DNA of 64,000 bases, taken from NCBI GenBank assembly GCA_900471815.1, contig UICE01000008.1, positions 1 to 64,000 of the forward strand, read 5' to 3'. This DNA comes from Hyphomicrobiales bacterium. Lineage in GTDB: Bacteria > Pseudomonadota > Alphaproteobacteria > Rhizobiales > Rhizobiaceae. Shown one piece after another: positions 1-7,549 of this stretch (position 1 is its first letter; every line of letters begins with the position of its first letter). Below the pieces are notes generated by a model, which was not told where the DNA came from, made no database searches, and saw nothing but the letters and a program-made list of their open reading frames with translations. The position numbers were made by a program, and so were the translations under genes.

Positions 1-233
1 ATTTCACCGGTCCATGCACCTGCATCATCCCAGTGCATGTTCTGGGCACCGACCTTGACGCTTGTGTCTTTCAACGCGGCTTTGACCTCGCGCACCGCTG
101 TAAATGGCGGAATGACAAAGCGCTGAAACCGCTTGTCGCGGCCTTCATCACCAGCAGCAAGAGCTTCGGCAAAGGCCAAAGCCTCCGCTAGCGTCTTGTT
201 CATCTTGAAACTCGTGCCAATCCAGAAGGTCAT
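1..233 (-). CDS. Triosephosphate isomerase-like protein, probably L-erythrulose-1-phosphate isomerase (3' part outside window)
   Basis: Only the first 77 or so codons are present. Read on the minus strand from the ATG at 233 they give a TIM-barrel start with the FKMNK motif; its second lysine position corresponds to the catalytic Lys of triosephosphate isomerase. A later stretch GAQNMHWDDAGAWTGE matches the conserved N-terminal TIM segment. It starts 3 bases after the stop of the sugar-acid kinase and is clearly co-transcribed with it. In apionate and erythritol catabolism, TpiA-like paralogues isomerise L-erythrulose 1-phosphate to D-erythrulose 4-phosphate (LerI/EryH). The neighbours favour that role over glycolysis, but a housekeeping TpiA cannot be excluded from this fragment. 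Confidence 0.8.
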   Translation of the reverse strand, partial: MTFWIGTSFKMNKTLAEALAFAEALAAGDEGRDKRFQRFVIPPFTAVREVKAALKDTSVKVGAQNMHWDDAGAWTGE

Positions 234-236
234 GAC

Positions 237-1568
237 TTATGTCCCTCTTCCATCTTGGATTTGAGCAAAATAATCATCGGCCCCAATCTGTCCTCCTTTA
301 AGCGCAATCTGAAGACCGTTTGTGGGTCCGTATGGCCCATGAGCGATGCAGAGTGGTGATCCGGGCGTTTGTGGCAGGGGAAGCAATGTCGTTAAGGCTT
401 CCGTATGTAACTCCTGGAGAGCGTGACTGGAGGTATCGCCGCCCGCAATAACTACACGCTCGAGTTTTTGGTCTTCGACGAGACGACGTAAAATAGTGCC
501 AAGGACCTGTCCAAGCCGGTGTCGCGCGCCAGCGATATGGTCGATATCTGCGCCGCGATCGGCCGACGGACCAAGCGCCGTATGGAGGATGACACTACGC
601 CCGGCATTCAGGCTTATACATCCTGCTTTGACTGCGTCGTTCACAGCCTGATTGGTGTTTTCGCCGATCAGTTGTAATGGATCAAGATCAACAGTGTTGA
701 AGCCGTCGGCTCTTGCGCGGCGTATTTGCCTTTCCGTTGTCGGCGAAACACTGCCAGAAACCACTGCAAGACGGTCCACTTTACCAGGCAAGGGAAAATT
801 GGGCGGTGCGCCTAGGACACCCTGGGAGCGCCACGCGCTGATGAGAGCGTATTCTACGCCGGAGGAGCCAGCGACAAACAGGCCGCCACTTCTTCTTAGT
901 TGCCACAAATGCTTGCCTGCGGCCATCTGCGACAGATCGCCGTCAACGTCGATAAGCGAGACCCCCGAGGCGGTTCCATGTGCTGCAATCAGACTGTCTG
1001 CGTCGTCACCAAGCAGTGCTACAAGGTCTACCAGTCGCACCGGCAGGCTGGTTTGCCTGCTCAGATGCACCGTAAGATCGGCTTCATCCATCGGTGTCAC
1101 CGGGTGCCTGCTCATGACCGGATGGCGGTCGATGCGAAAGACCGTACCCTGATAAGCGGCAAAGAGATGACCAAAAGCGGTATAGCGCTTGAGTTGCGGC
1201 GCGCCGACAATCACAGGCACACATGATTGCCCAAAAATCCTCTTTCCAATCTCGATTGCTTTGCCAATATTCCCAATGCGCGGACTGGAATCAAAGGTGG
1301 AACAGACCTTATAGTGACAAATGGCCGCCTTACGTTCATGTAGCCACTCAATGGCAGGAGCAAGATGGTCTTCCATCCACTCTGGCGTCTGGCTACGGCT
1401 CGTGCCGGCAATCCCGATCGCTTGGCAATCTTTGAATCGCTCGAGCAGGTCAACGCTTGGAATGCCCAGGAACAACACTGTAGAAATACCGTTGAGCGCC
1501 AGTGCTTCCATGACATCGGTAGAACCGGTAAGATCATCTCCGTAGTAGCTGATAAGTGGGCGCGCCAT
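237..1568 (-). CDS. oiaK: DUF1537 four-carbon/sugar-acid kinase, probable 3-oxo-isoapionate kinase
   Basis: This 443-residue protein has the two signatures of the DUF1537 kinase family: an N-terminal SYYGDDLTGSTDVMEAL loop (about residues 5-21) for the sugar acid and a C-terminal glycine-rich GGDTSSHAL nucleotide site. The family phosphorylates four-carbon and related oxo sugar acids. I chose the ATG at 1568 because GAGG lies 6 bases before it and the DUF1537 fold begins at once; the same frame runs open upstream through the RLP gene, but that extension is a shadow. It sits 7 bases after the RuBisCO-like gene and 3 bases before the TIM-like gene. Together with those two it fits the kinase of 3-oxo-isoapionate catabolism (OiaK). 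The substrate is inferred from context only. Confidence 0.78.
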   Translation of the reverse strand: MARPLISYYGDDLTGSTDVMEALALNGISTVLFLGIPSVDLLERFKDCQAIGIAGTSRSQTPEWMEDHLAPAIEWLHERKAAICHYKVCSTFDSSPRIGNIGKAIEIGKRIFGQSCVPVIVGAPQLKRYTAFGHLFAAYQGTVFRIDRHPVMSRHPVTPMDEADLTVHLSRQTSLPVRLVDLVALLGDDADSLIAAHGTASGVSLIDVDGDLSQMAAGKHLWQLRRSGGLFVAGSSGVEYALISAWRSQGVLGAPPNFPLPGKVDRLAVVSGSVSPTTERQIRRARADGFNTVDLDPLQLIGENTNQAVNDAVKAGCISLNAGRSVILHTALGPSADRGADIDHIAGARHRLGQVLGTILRRLVEDQKLERVVIAGGDTSSHALQELHTEALTTLLPLPQTPGSPLCIAHGPYGPTNGLQIALKGGQIGADDYFAQIQDGRGT

Positions 1569-1575
1569 CAGCACC

Positions 1576-2835
1576 TCAAGCGCCTTTGCCATTGGCGAAC
1601 TTGTTGATAGATGCCGCAAGTTCCGGGTGGTTTTTGGCATAAAGGCCAAGTGGAATGTCAGCGACGGCAGCCTCCCAAGCCTGGTGTACAGCCCTGACAC
1701 CAGCGGCTGGACCCTGGGGATGGCTGACAATGCCGCCTCCACATAGATAGAGAAGGTCTGTTGACCGGCCAGTCCGATTATAGGTGTCAGGTGCTTGGCC
1801 ACCCCACTGACCGGAGCCGACCACAGGCAGCGGGCAATCGGATTTATCAAAGAGCGGCGTGCTCAGAGCCTTGAAGGAGGAGATGAAACTCTCATCCGGT
1901 TCCCAATATTTGACACGGATGCCATTGATCTGGAACTGGTCAACGCCGATCAGACGCCAGAATTGCTGCCAGACTTTAAAATCCATGCCCGCGCCCGGAC
2001 TTCGGGTCAGTAGATCCCAACCATTGCGATGGGCGTGTAGCACAAGACCGGACCGCTTGCGCAGGAAGGTCATTCCGCCCATCCCGATTGAATTAATGTT
2101 TACGATGGCACAATTACCGCCGGCTTTCAGCACTAGATCGTGATTGCGCATCAGCTCATCAGGATCAGCGTGCGAGATTCCGAACGCATACATGACCTTC
2201 TTTCCGGTCCTTTGCTCATGATCAAGAATGAGGGGCATGATCGCTGCGATGCGTTCCTTGAGCGGAGAATAGGACGGACTCATCAGCTTCTCGTCGTCCT
2301 TGATGAAATCCACCCCTGAACGTATCAGCTCTTCTACCAGAGCTGCCGTTTCTCCCGGGCGCAGTCCAAGTGCCGGCTTGACGATGGTGCCGATGATCGG
2401 ACGGTTGCATACATTGGTCAGGCGACGACTCTCAGCGATTCCAAATTGTGGACCCGGATGAGCAGAACGAAAAGCATCGGGGAGTCTCATGTCGACGACG
2501 CGTATGCCGGTCATGCCCTTAATCGAGTAGACTCCGCCTATCGCGATTGTCATCAGTGCAGATAGATCCGTACCGACGGCATCAAGGGGAAAAGCAATTT
2601 CGACATCGGCGCGGCGCAGCCTGGCATGGCCTTTTTCAAGCTCGGGCCAAGTCGGTATCACAGCATTTTCCAGCGGCTTGATCGAGACCACATGCGCGGC
2701 AACTCTAGCCTTCAGCTCCTCAGTTTCGCCCGGGACTGGTACGAAGGTTCCAGTTGATTGGTCGCTGGCGATCTTCTGAGCCATGGCCTCGATATTGCCA
2801 GGTGTCTCAATGCGGTACGTCAAGTGGATCATCAT
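1576..2835 (-). CDS. oiaX: RuBisCO-like protein (form IV), probable 3-oxo-isoapionate-4-phosphate decarboxylase
   Basis: This 419-residue protein has the large-subunit fold of RuBisCO. Visible are the TIVKPALGL strand (Lys about 153, equivalent to K175) and the metal-site loop SGVDFIKDDEKL, whose Lys (about 179), Asp and Glu correspond to the carbamylated lysine and magnesium ligands. The second active-site lysine of true RuBisCO (KPKxG) is Ala here, so carbon fixation is very unlikely. RLPs next to a DUF1537 kinase act on 3-oxo-isoapionate 4-phosphate, either as decarboxylase (OiaX) or as transcarboxylase/hydrolase (OiaT). The adjacent erythrulose-phosphate isomerase-like gene favours the decarboxylase, which yields L-erythrulose 1-phosphate. 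The start at 2835 has GGGAG about 10 bases upstream; an ATG one codon later is equally possible. Confidence 0.8.
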   Translation of the reverse strand: MMIHLTYRIETPGNIEAMAQKIASDQSTGTFVPVPGETEELKARVAAHVVSIKPLENAVIPTWPELEKGHARLRRADVEIAFPLDAVGTDLSALMTIAIGGVYSIKGMTGIRVVDMRLPDAFRSAHPGPQFGIAESRRLTNVCNRPIIGTIVKPALGLRPGETAALVEELIRSGVDFIKDDEKLMSPSYSPLKERIAAIMPLILDHEQRTGKKVMYAFGISHADPDELMRNHDLVLKAGGNCAIVNINSIGMGGMTFLRKRSGLVLHAHRNGWDLLTRSPGAGMDFKVWQQFWRLIGVDQFQINGIRVKYWEPDESFISSFKALSTPLFDKSDCPLPVVGSGQWGGQAPDTYNRTGRSTDLLYLCGGGIVSHPQGPAAGVRAVHQAWEAAVADIPLGLYAKNHPELAASINKFANGKGA

Positions 2836-2876
2836 GGAATCGCTGCTCCCAATGCCGCCGAATATTCGTGGCGTCA

Positions 2877-2899
2877 ACTCATGATGTGGTATAATGAGT
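2877..2899. promoter_or_regulatory. Divergent promoter/operator between the RLP operon and its GntR regulator
   Basis: ACTCAT (2877-2882) and ATGAGT (2894-2899) form an inverted repeat with an 11-base spacer. A TATAAT hexamer (2890-2895) lies inside it, and a GGTATA unit (2888-2893) resembles the half-site used by NanR-type GntR regulators. Its position between the RLP start and the regulator start makes it the best operator candidate. Confidence 0.4.
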
Positions 2900-2996
2900 A
2901 TTCCAACGGCTGTGAAGAAGAATTTTGGCATGCAGCGCGATTTCGGAGCGCCCCCCTATTCTCGATGTCCTGTTAGCTTGTATAAGGAGTGCAGTT

Positions 2997-3719
2997 TTGA
3001 ACCAGCGAGACCCCATGAACCAGCCTGTTGAACAGATCGTCCGTCGGAAACTGTCTGATGAAGTCTTCGACCGTCTGGAACGGATGATCACGTCGGGCGA
3101 GTTGAAGCCGGGAGACGATATGCCCTCCGAGCGGGTCCTCATGGAGCGGTTCGGCGTTGGGCGTCCGGCGATCCGCGAAGCGATGCAAGCGCTTGCAAAT
3201 ATGGGGCTGGTCAATATTTCACATGGCGAGCGCGCCAAGGTCCTGCAGTTGACGGCGAAGTCAATATTCCGTCAAGTTGACCTGACCGCAAAAATCATGC
3301 TGTCACAATCATCGGACTCGCTGGAGCATCTCAAGAGCAGCCGTATTTTTTTCGAGCGAGGGATGGCGCGCGAAGCCGCCTTGCGCGTAGAGCCACAAGA
3401 CATCGCCGATCTCGAGGCCATCATCGAGCGTCAACGCCAGTCGCTGGGTCAAGCGGAAGAGTTCATATCAGCCGATATGCGGTTTCATAGCCGCATTGCT
3501 CAGATTTCGGGAAATCCGATCTTTGTCGCGGTAAGTGAGGCAATGCTTGCCTGGTTGAAAGCCTATCACACCGACATGCTCATCTGGACTGGCAAGGAAA
3601 AGTTTACGCTGGTCGAACATGAAGAAATTCTCGATCGGCTGGCAGCGAAAGACGCAGACGGAGCCGAAGCAGCCGTTCTAAAACATCTCGAGCGATCGAG
3701 AGCCCTGTACATCAGATAA
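2997..3719 (+). CDS. GntR-family (FadR/NanR-type) transcriptional regulator
   Basis: The protein has an N-terminal winged helix (LSDEVFDRLERMITSGELKPGDDMPSERVL..., then a recognition helix around FGVGRPAIREAM) and a C-terminal helical FCD ligand domain with spaced Asp/His residues (for example RFHSRIAQISGN). It is transcribed away from the RLP-kinase operon and probably controls it in response to a sugar-acid intermediate. I prefer the TTG start at 2997: AAGGAG at 2984-2989 is 7 bases upstream, whereas the in-frame ATG at 3015 has no ribosome site. The next ATG gives a protein six residues shorter with the same domains. The effector is not visible from sequence. Confidence 0.82.
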   Translation: MNQRDPMNQPVEQIVRRKLSDEVFDRLERMITSGELKPGDDMPSERVLMERFGVGRPAIREAMQALANMGLVNISHGERAKVLQLTAKSIFRQVDLTAKIMLSQSSDSLEHLKSSRIFFERGMAREAALRVEPQDIADLEAIIERQRQSLGQAEEFISADMRFHSRIAQISGNPIFVAVSEAMLAWLKAYHTDMLIWTGKEKFTLVEHEEILDRLAAKDADGAEAAVLKHLERSRALYIR

Positions 3720-4020
3720 TGTTACTGAGACGATCTCAACTCGACAATCGGCCGGACTTCAAAGAGGTGTCCGTCATGACTGCCTCCGGTCTGAACTAGA
3801 ATGAGATGATACAGGAGTTGTCCAGATGCGTCCTGTCATTCTCCAGCTCTGTCATAGCAAAGATCCGCGATCATGCGGGACCAGCGCCTCATCCATGATC
3901 GCAAAACAATCGTGATGCCATATTGCCATACTTGCAGTTCAGGAGATTTTCAATTTGGCTCGGAACAGGCTCACCAGCGCGGGCTGTGCCCTCTGTCCGC
4001 GGCTTCGCGGAAATACGGAT
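3720..4020. other. Intergenic stretch without a supported gene
   Basis: About 300 bases between the GntR stop and the LysR stop. The only structure seen is a short hairpin, TCCGCG-gctt-CGCGGA (3996-4011), just beyond the LysR gene. It lacks a T tract on either strand, so it is a weak terminator candidate. The open frames here are short and unlike any family I know. Confidence 0.5.
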
Positions 4021-4911
4021 TCACTTGCCGATATAGGCGGCAAGTTCGTCTGGCGTACCCTTTGGAAAAGTCTGTTTGAGAAAATCCAGGAACGCAGACA
4101 CGCGTGCACTAAGTAGCCTTCGTGATGGGTAGAGCGCCCATAACGCGATATGTGAGCCATCGATATCGCCCCAATGCTCCAAAGTGCCGTCGGCGAGATC
4201 ATGGCTTACCAACGAGATCGGCAGCCGGGCAGCACCGACACCGGCGCGCACGGCATCCCGAACCATAATGAGTGAGGAAAGCACAAGAACCGGCTCAATC
4301 CTGATCGCCTGAGGCCCTGTCGAAGACGATATATTCCAGGTCTTTTGATCACCGGAGCCGCGCATGACGCCTGGCGTTGGCCGGTCTGCAGAGGGGCGGG
4401 GAAGTGCAGGGCTTGCGACGACGACCAGTCGATCATGCAAAAAGGCTCGACCGACGAGCATTTCGTCCGGGGCCGGACTGACGCGTATGACAAGATCATA
4501 ACCTTCCTCAATCACGTCAACGGCCCTGTCCTCCGTGGTGATTTCCAGCCTCACATCCGGATATTTCAGCGCGAAACCGGCCGCGATCTTGCCCATGGTT
4601 GTCTGCGAGAAGAGCAGTGGTGCGCTGATCCGCAACGTGCCACGTGGCTTTTCCGCACCCGAAGCGATGGCGGTTGCCGTTTCATCGAGCTCCGTCAGGA
4701 GCGCGGCTGTTCGCTCAAAAAGAGCGCGGCCCTCCTCGGTGAGTTTAAGGTTCCGCGCGCCGCGCTCGAACAGCCGAAGCTCAAGAGCAGCCTCCAATTC
4801 TCCAACGCGCCGCGACAAGGTTGCCTTGGGGCGTCCCGTAGCCCGGGCGGCTTTGCCGAAGCCGCCATGACGGGCAACAAGGTTAAAGTCACCTAGCGCG
4901 ACGAGATCCAT
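4021..4911 (-). CDS. LysR-family transcriptional regulator
   Basis: This protein of about 296 residues has the LysR layout: an N-terminal helix-turn-helix (FNLVARHGGFGKAARATGRPKATLSRRVGELE) followed by a linker helix and a periplasmic-binding-protein-like effector domain starting near GTLRISAPLLFSQTTMG. It belongs to the large group of LysR proteins that control a divergent oxidoreductase gene, here the NmrA-like gene 108 bases away. The ATG at 4911 is preferred because GGAA lies 8 bases upstream; the ATG at 4917 is too close to that site. It probably acts at the palindrome at 4959-4974. The inducer is unknown. Confidence 0.85.
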   Translation of the reverse strand: MDLVALGDFNLVARHGGFGKAARATGRPKATLSRRVGELEAALELRLFERGARNLKLTEEGRALFERTAALLTELDETATAIASGAEKPRGTLRISAPLLFSQTTMGKIAAGFALKYPDVRLEITTEDRAVDVIEEGYDLVIRVSPAPDEMLVGRAFLHDRLVVVASPALPRPSADRPTPGVMRGSGDQKTWNISSSTGPQAIRIEPVLVLSSLIMVRDAVRAGVGAARLPISLVSHDLADGTLEHWGDIDGSHIALWALYPSRRLLSARVSAFLDFLKQTFPKGTPDELAAYIGK

Positions 4912-4958
4912 GATCATGTTCCATGAGTGAGACGGAGTGTCTAGAATATCGGTCTATT

Positions 4959-4974
4959 GGATCAATAATGATCC
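4959..4974. promoter_or_regulatory. Candidate LysR operator
   Basis: GGATCA (4959-4964) and TGATCC (4969-4974) form a perfect 6-base inverted repeat with a 4-base spacer, midway between the divergent LysR and NmrA-like genes, where an autoregulating LysR protein would be expected to bind. Confidence 0.45.
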
Positions 4975-5019
4975 GTCCATATTCGAGGTGTCAAGCAATG
5001 CCAACCCGGAGACAATCCC

Positions 5020-5889
5020 ATGACCATTCTCGTAACCGGCGCCACCGGCAATATCGGCGGCCAAGTCATCTCCCATCTCGTCGGTCGCGGCGCTGATGTC
5101 CGCGCTCTCGTCCGCGATCCCTCAAAAGCCGATTTCCCTGCAAGCGTTGCCATCATCAAAGGTGATTCCCTCGACGTCGACTCCCTGCGAACCGCCTTCG
5201 ACGGTGTTTCGACACTCTTCCTGCTGAATGCCGTCGTAGCAGATGAATTCACCCAGGCTTTGATCGCGCTCAATATTGCCCGCTCGGCCGGCATCGAACG
5301 TATCGTGTATCTGTCGGTGATTCATTCGGATGTTTACGTAAACGTGCCGCATTTCGCCGGCAAGTTCGGTGTTGAGCGAATGATCGAGCAGATGGGCTTT
5401 AACGCCACAATTCTGCGCCCGGCATACTTCATTCAGAACGATCTGATGATCAAGGATGCCATCGCCAGCTACGGCGTCTACCCGACGCCAGTGGGTGGCA
5501 AAGGCCTCGCCATGATCGATGTTGGTGATATCGCAGAGATCGCTGCCCTTGAGCTGCTGCGCCGCGAAAAGGCCGTACAGCCGCTCCCGAGCACCCGCAT
5601 CAACTTGGTCGGTCCCGACACCCTTACAGGCATGGATGTTGCCGCGATCTGGACCGAGGTGCTGGCTCGCCAGGTTAACTACGGCGGCAGCGATACTGCA
5701 GCTTTCGAGCAGAATCTCAAGCAGTTCATGCCGGCTTGGATGGCATATGACATGCGCATGATGGCCGAGCGCTTCCTGACCGACGGTATGCTGCCTGAAA
5801 GCGGTGACGTTGAGCGTCTGACGACACTCTTGGGACGCCCGCTCCGGTCATATCGCGACTTTGCCACACAGATTGCTACCTTTGCCTGA
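5020..5889 (+). CDS. NmrA-like NAD(P)-binding protein / atypical SDR
   Basis: This 289-residue protein opens with an atypical Rossmann motif, TGATGNIGGQV (residues 6-16), followed by an Arg after strand beta-2 (RALVRDPSK) that suggests NADPH binding. The rest follows the NmrA/azoreductase-like SDR pattern; the usual YxxxK catalytic pair is not obvious, as in many NmrA proteins that act as quinone reductases or redox sensors. It is read divergently from the LysR gene and lies 35 bases before a DUF1857 gene, so the two are probably one LysR-controlled operon. The substrate is unknown. Confidence 0.8.
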   Translation: MTILVTGATGNIGGQVISHLVGRGADVRALVRDPSKADFPASVAIIKGDSLDVDSLRTAFDGVSTLFLLNAVVADEFTQALIALNIARSAGIERIVYLSVIHSDVYVNVPHFAGKFGVERMIEQMGFNATILRPAYFIQNDLMIKDAIASYGVYPTPVGGKGLAMIDVGDIAEIAALELLRREKAVQPLPSTRINLVGPDTLTGMDVAAIWTEVLARQVNYGGSDTAAFEQNLKQFMPAWMAYDMRMMAERFLTDGMLPESGDVERLTTLLGRPLRSYRDFATQIATFA

Positions 5890-5924
5890 ACCGGCGCTCA
5901 CAATTTCCGACAAGGATTATCATC

Positions 5925-6398
5925 ATGATTTATTCGACTGCGACCATCCCGGTAAATCCGGAAGGCGAAACAAAACTCACCCGAGAGCAGGCCTGGAAGG
6001 GCCTGGAGCTGAAGGCGCGCGATGCGCGCCTCTTTCTCCCGGCTGGTCTCTGCACCCGCTGCGACGTCGTGGAGGAAAGTGCGAACCAGCTTGTGCGTGA
6101 AGTCACCATCGCCGGTTCTAACCTTCGGGAAATTATTACTCTCGAACGGCAGAGCAAGGTTACCTTCTTCCAGGCGGGCGGGCCCCGCGAAGGCGCCATC
6201 ATCAACGAGCTGTTTGAAGACGATCATGGCGTATTGCAACTTCGATTCTACTGCTACCTCGGCCTTCGCGGCAAAGAGCCGAACGGTCCCGAGGAGCATG
6301 CAGAGCAGGCGCAATTCGATAGCGCAAACGGCTATAAATCGGCTCTGCTGTCGACCCTGAAGCGGACACGCGAGTTGCTCGCGCAGGGCAGGCTCTGA
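5925..6398 (+). CDS. DUF1857 (AtaL-like, SRPBCC fold) protein
   Basis: This 157-residue soluble protein begins MIYSTATIPVNPEGE and contains the pattern LTREQAWKGLELKARDARLFLPAGLCTRCDVVEE that I recognise from the DUF1857/AtaL-like group of the START/Bet v1 superfamily. Proteins with this fold bind small hydrophobic ligands in a deep cavity; AtaL-like members occur in fungal biosynthetic clusters. A ribosome site AAGGA precedes the ATG. It follows the NmrA-like gene by 35 bases, and the two together suggest handling of a small aromatic or quinone-like compound. That is inference; no catalytic residues are identifiable. Confidence 0.7.
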   Translation: MIYSTATIPVNPEGETKLTREQAWKGLELKARDARLFLPAGLCTRCDVVEESANQLVREVTIAGSNLREIITLERQSKVTFFQAGGPREGAIINELFEDDHGVLQLRFYCYLGLRGKEPNGPEEHAEQAQFDSANGYKSALLSTLKRTRELLAQGRL

Positions 6399-6527
6399 CG
6401 AGCTCCATCAAGATTCCGGCTGTGTTGCCTCTTGAGAGTATCGACTTTCAAGAGGCACACGACACCGAAAACTCACCTGCGCCGGGACGAGCACGCACAA
6501 TGCACGCGCTATCCCCCATCAAGCAAG

Positions 6528-6716
6528 CAGCAGATACGGGAAGACGAAATTATTATGGTAGACTGGTTGTCGAATGCCTCAGCTCTCGTCAAAGTCAGGC
6601 TTCGCATTCATCAGAATGTTTTTGCTGACTACCTCTGTTTCGTAAAAGGGGCCCAGGGCTGGCGTATCGTCGCTAAAGTCTGGCATCTTAAAAGCACCAG
6701 AGAGCCAGCAATATAG
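6528..6716 (+). pseudogene. C-terminal remnant of an NTF2-like (SnoaL/lumazine-binding) protein
   Basis: The frame ending at 6716 holds the last 60 or so residues of an NTF2-like fold, with the strands ALVKVRLRIHQNVFADYLCFVKG and GWRIVAKVWHL that close this family's barrel. The N-terminal half, which would include the helices forming the ligand pocket, is absent, and the sequence upstream in the frame (6432-6527) does not resemble the family. No good start or ribosome site is present. I read it as a 5'-truncated relic of a protein of about 130 residues. A small functional protein is less likely. Confidence 0.5.
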
Positions 6717-6803
6717 GTAGCTTTGAAGCTGGTGGCGAAGGCACGTATGTCAAGCGAGCCATCCCGGCCAAAATTGCTCATGCAACTTTCCGAAAGCTTA
6801 TGA

Positions 6804-7412
6804 TCAGTTACGCGAGCTGCTTTCAGCAGGCTGGGTATCGGCATGGTTCTCAAGCAGGCGCGATATCGTGGCCGCCAAAGTGGAAATGGCTTCTTCCCTC
6901 GAGATAGCATTCGACGTTGCGGCCTCCGACAGCGCGTCCGCCGCCCCGGTCATCGCCAATAAGGTCGGCAGATCAAGGGTCACCCTTGTGAAAGGTGTCA
7001 GGATTTCACCCAGACGGCTCAGGTGCCGTGCACGGCATTCTTTCCAAAATGTGCTGAGTTTGGGGGATGTCTGGAGCGCGGGTGTCAGCCATCCCAACTC
7101 CGCTCCCGCTGACAATGCACAATCGACGTAAGACGCCGCCACAATCGCAACAGTCTCGGAAACGCTTTCGCTTGCCGACACAAGGTCTGCATTCATCGAC
7201 TCGGTCTGCTCGTCTTCGAACTGGCGATAAAGCTCAACCAGCAAACCTTCGCGTGTACCGAAATGCCGATAGGTTATGGGCTTGGTGACCCCTGCGTGGC
7301 GGGCAAGGCTTATTAAAGTCAGCGCATCGGCCCCATGTTCGCGAATCACATCTCTGGCCAGTCCCAGCAGGAATTCATGTCGTTGGTCGGCGGGAAGGCG
7401 CTTTGTGGCCAT
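6804..7412 (-). CDS. TetR-family transcriptional regulator
   Basis: This 202-residue protein has a TetR N-terminal DNA-binding domain: ALTLISLARHAGVTKPITYRHFGTREGLLVELYRQFEDE (about residues 28-66) is the typical helix-turn-helix with the TYxHF signature. The C-terminal two thirds are helical and variable, as usual for the ligand and dimer domain. It is divergent from the oxidoreductase at 7550, and the 137-base gap contains several GTAAC/GTTAC half-sites that are natural operators. By analogy with such pairs it probably represses both itself and the reductase. Confidence 0.87.
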   Translation of the reverse strand: MATKRLPADQRHEFLLGLARDVIREHGADALTLISLARHAGVTKPITYRHFGTREGLLVELYRQFEDEQTESMNADLVSASESVSETVAIVAASYVDCALSAGAELGWLTPALQTSPKLSTFWKECRARHLSRLGEILTPFTRVTLDLPTLLAMTGAADALSEAATSNAISREEAISTLAATISRLLENHADTQPAESSSRN

Positions 7413-7469
7413 AGTGCATATCCGTTAAATGGGCCAGATTCCCATAACATAACACAAATCACGCCTTAT

Positions 7470-7527
7470 GTAACCTATGGTAACAAGAGGCTAGACAGGC
7501 TGCTTCAATTAAGTTACTAAAGGTAAC
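7470..7527. promoter_or_regulatory. Clustered GTAAC/GTTAC half-sites, candidate TetR operators
   Basis: GTAAC occurs at 7470-7474, 7480-7484 and 7523-7527, and GTTAC at 7513-7517. The last two form a perfect inverted repeat GTTAC-N5-GTAAC (7513-7527) just 5' of the reductase ribosome site. The pentamer is concentrated between the divergent genes, which points to two operator regions for the TetR protein. Confidence 0.5.
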
Positions 7528-7549
7528 ATATTTATTTGGAGAGATGACC

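Noticed and set aside
1569-1850. N-terminal extension of 94 residues on the DUF1537 kinase frame
   Set aside because: It overlaps the 3' end of the RLP gene, has no kinase-like sequence, and a good ribosome site precedes the ATG at 1568.
1576-2835. Functional carbon-fixing RuBisCO
   Set aside because: Ala replaces the second active-site Lys, there is no small subunit or phosphoribulokinase, and the neighbours are sugar-acid catabolic genes.
3996-4011. Short hairpin TCCGCG-gctt-CGCGGA as terminator of the LysR gene
   Set aside because: No T tract on either strand; kept only as a remark in the intergenic entry.
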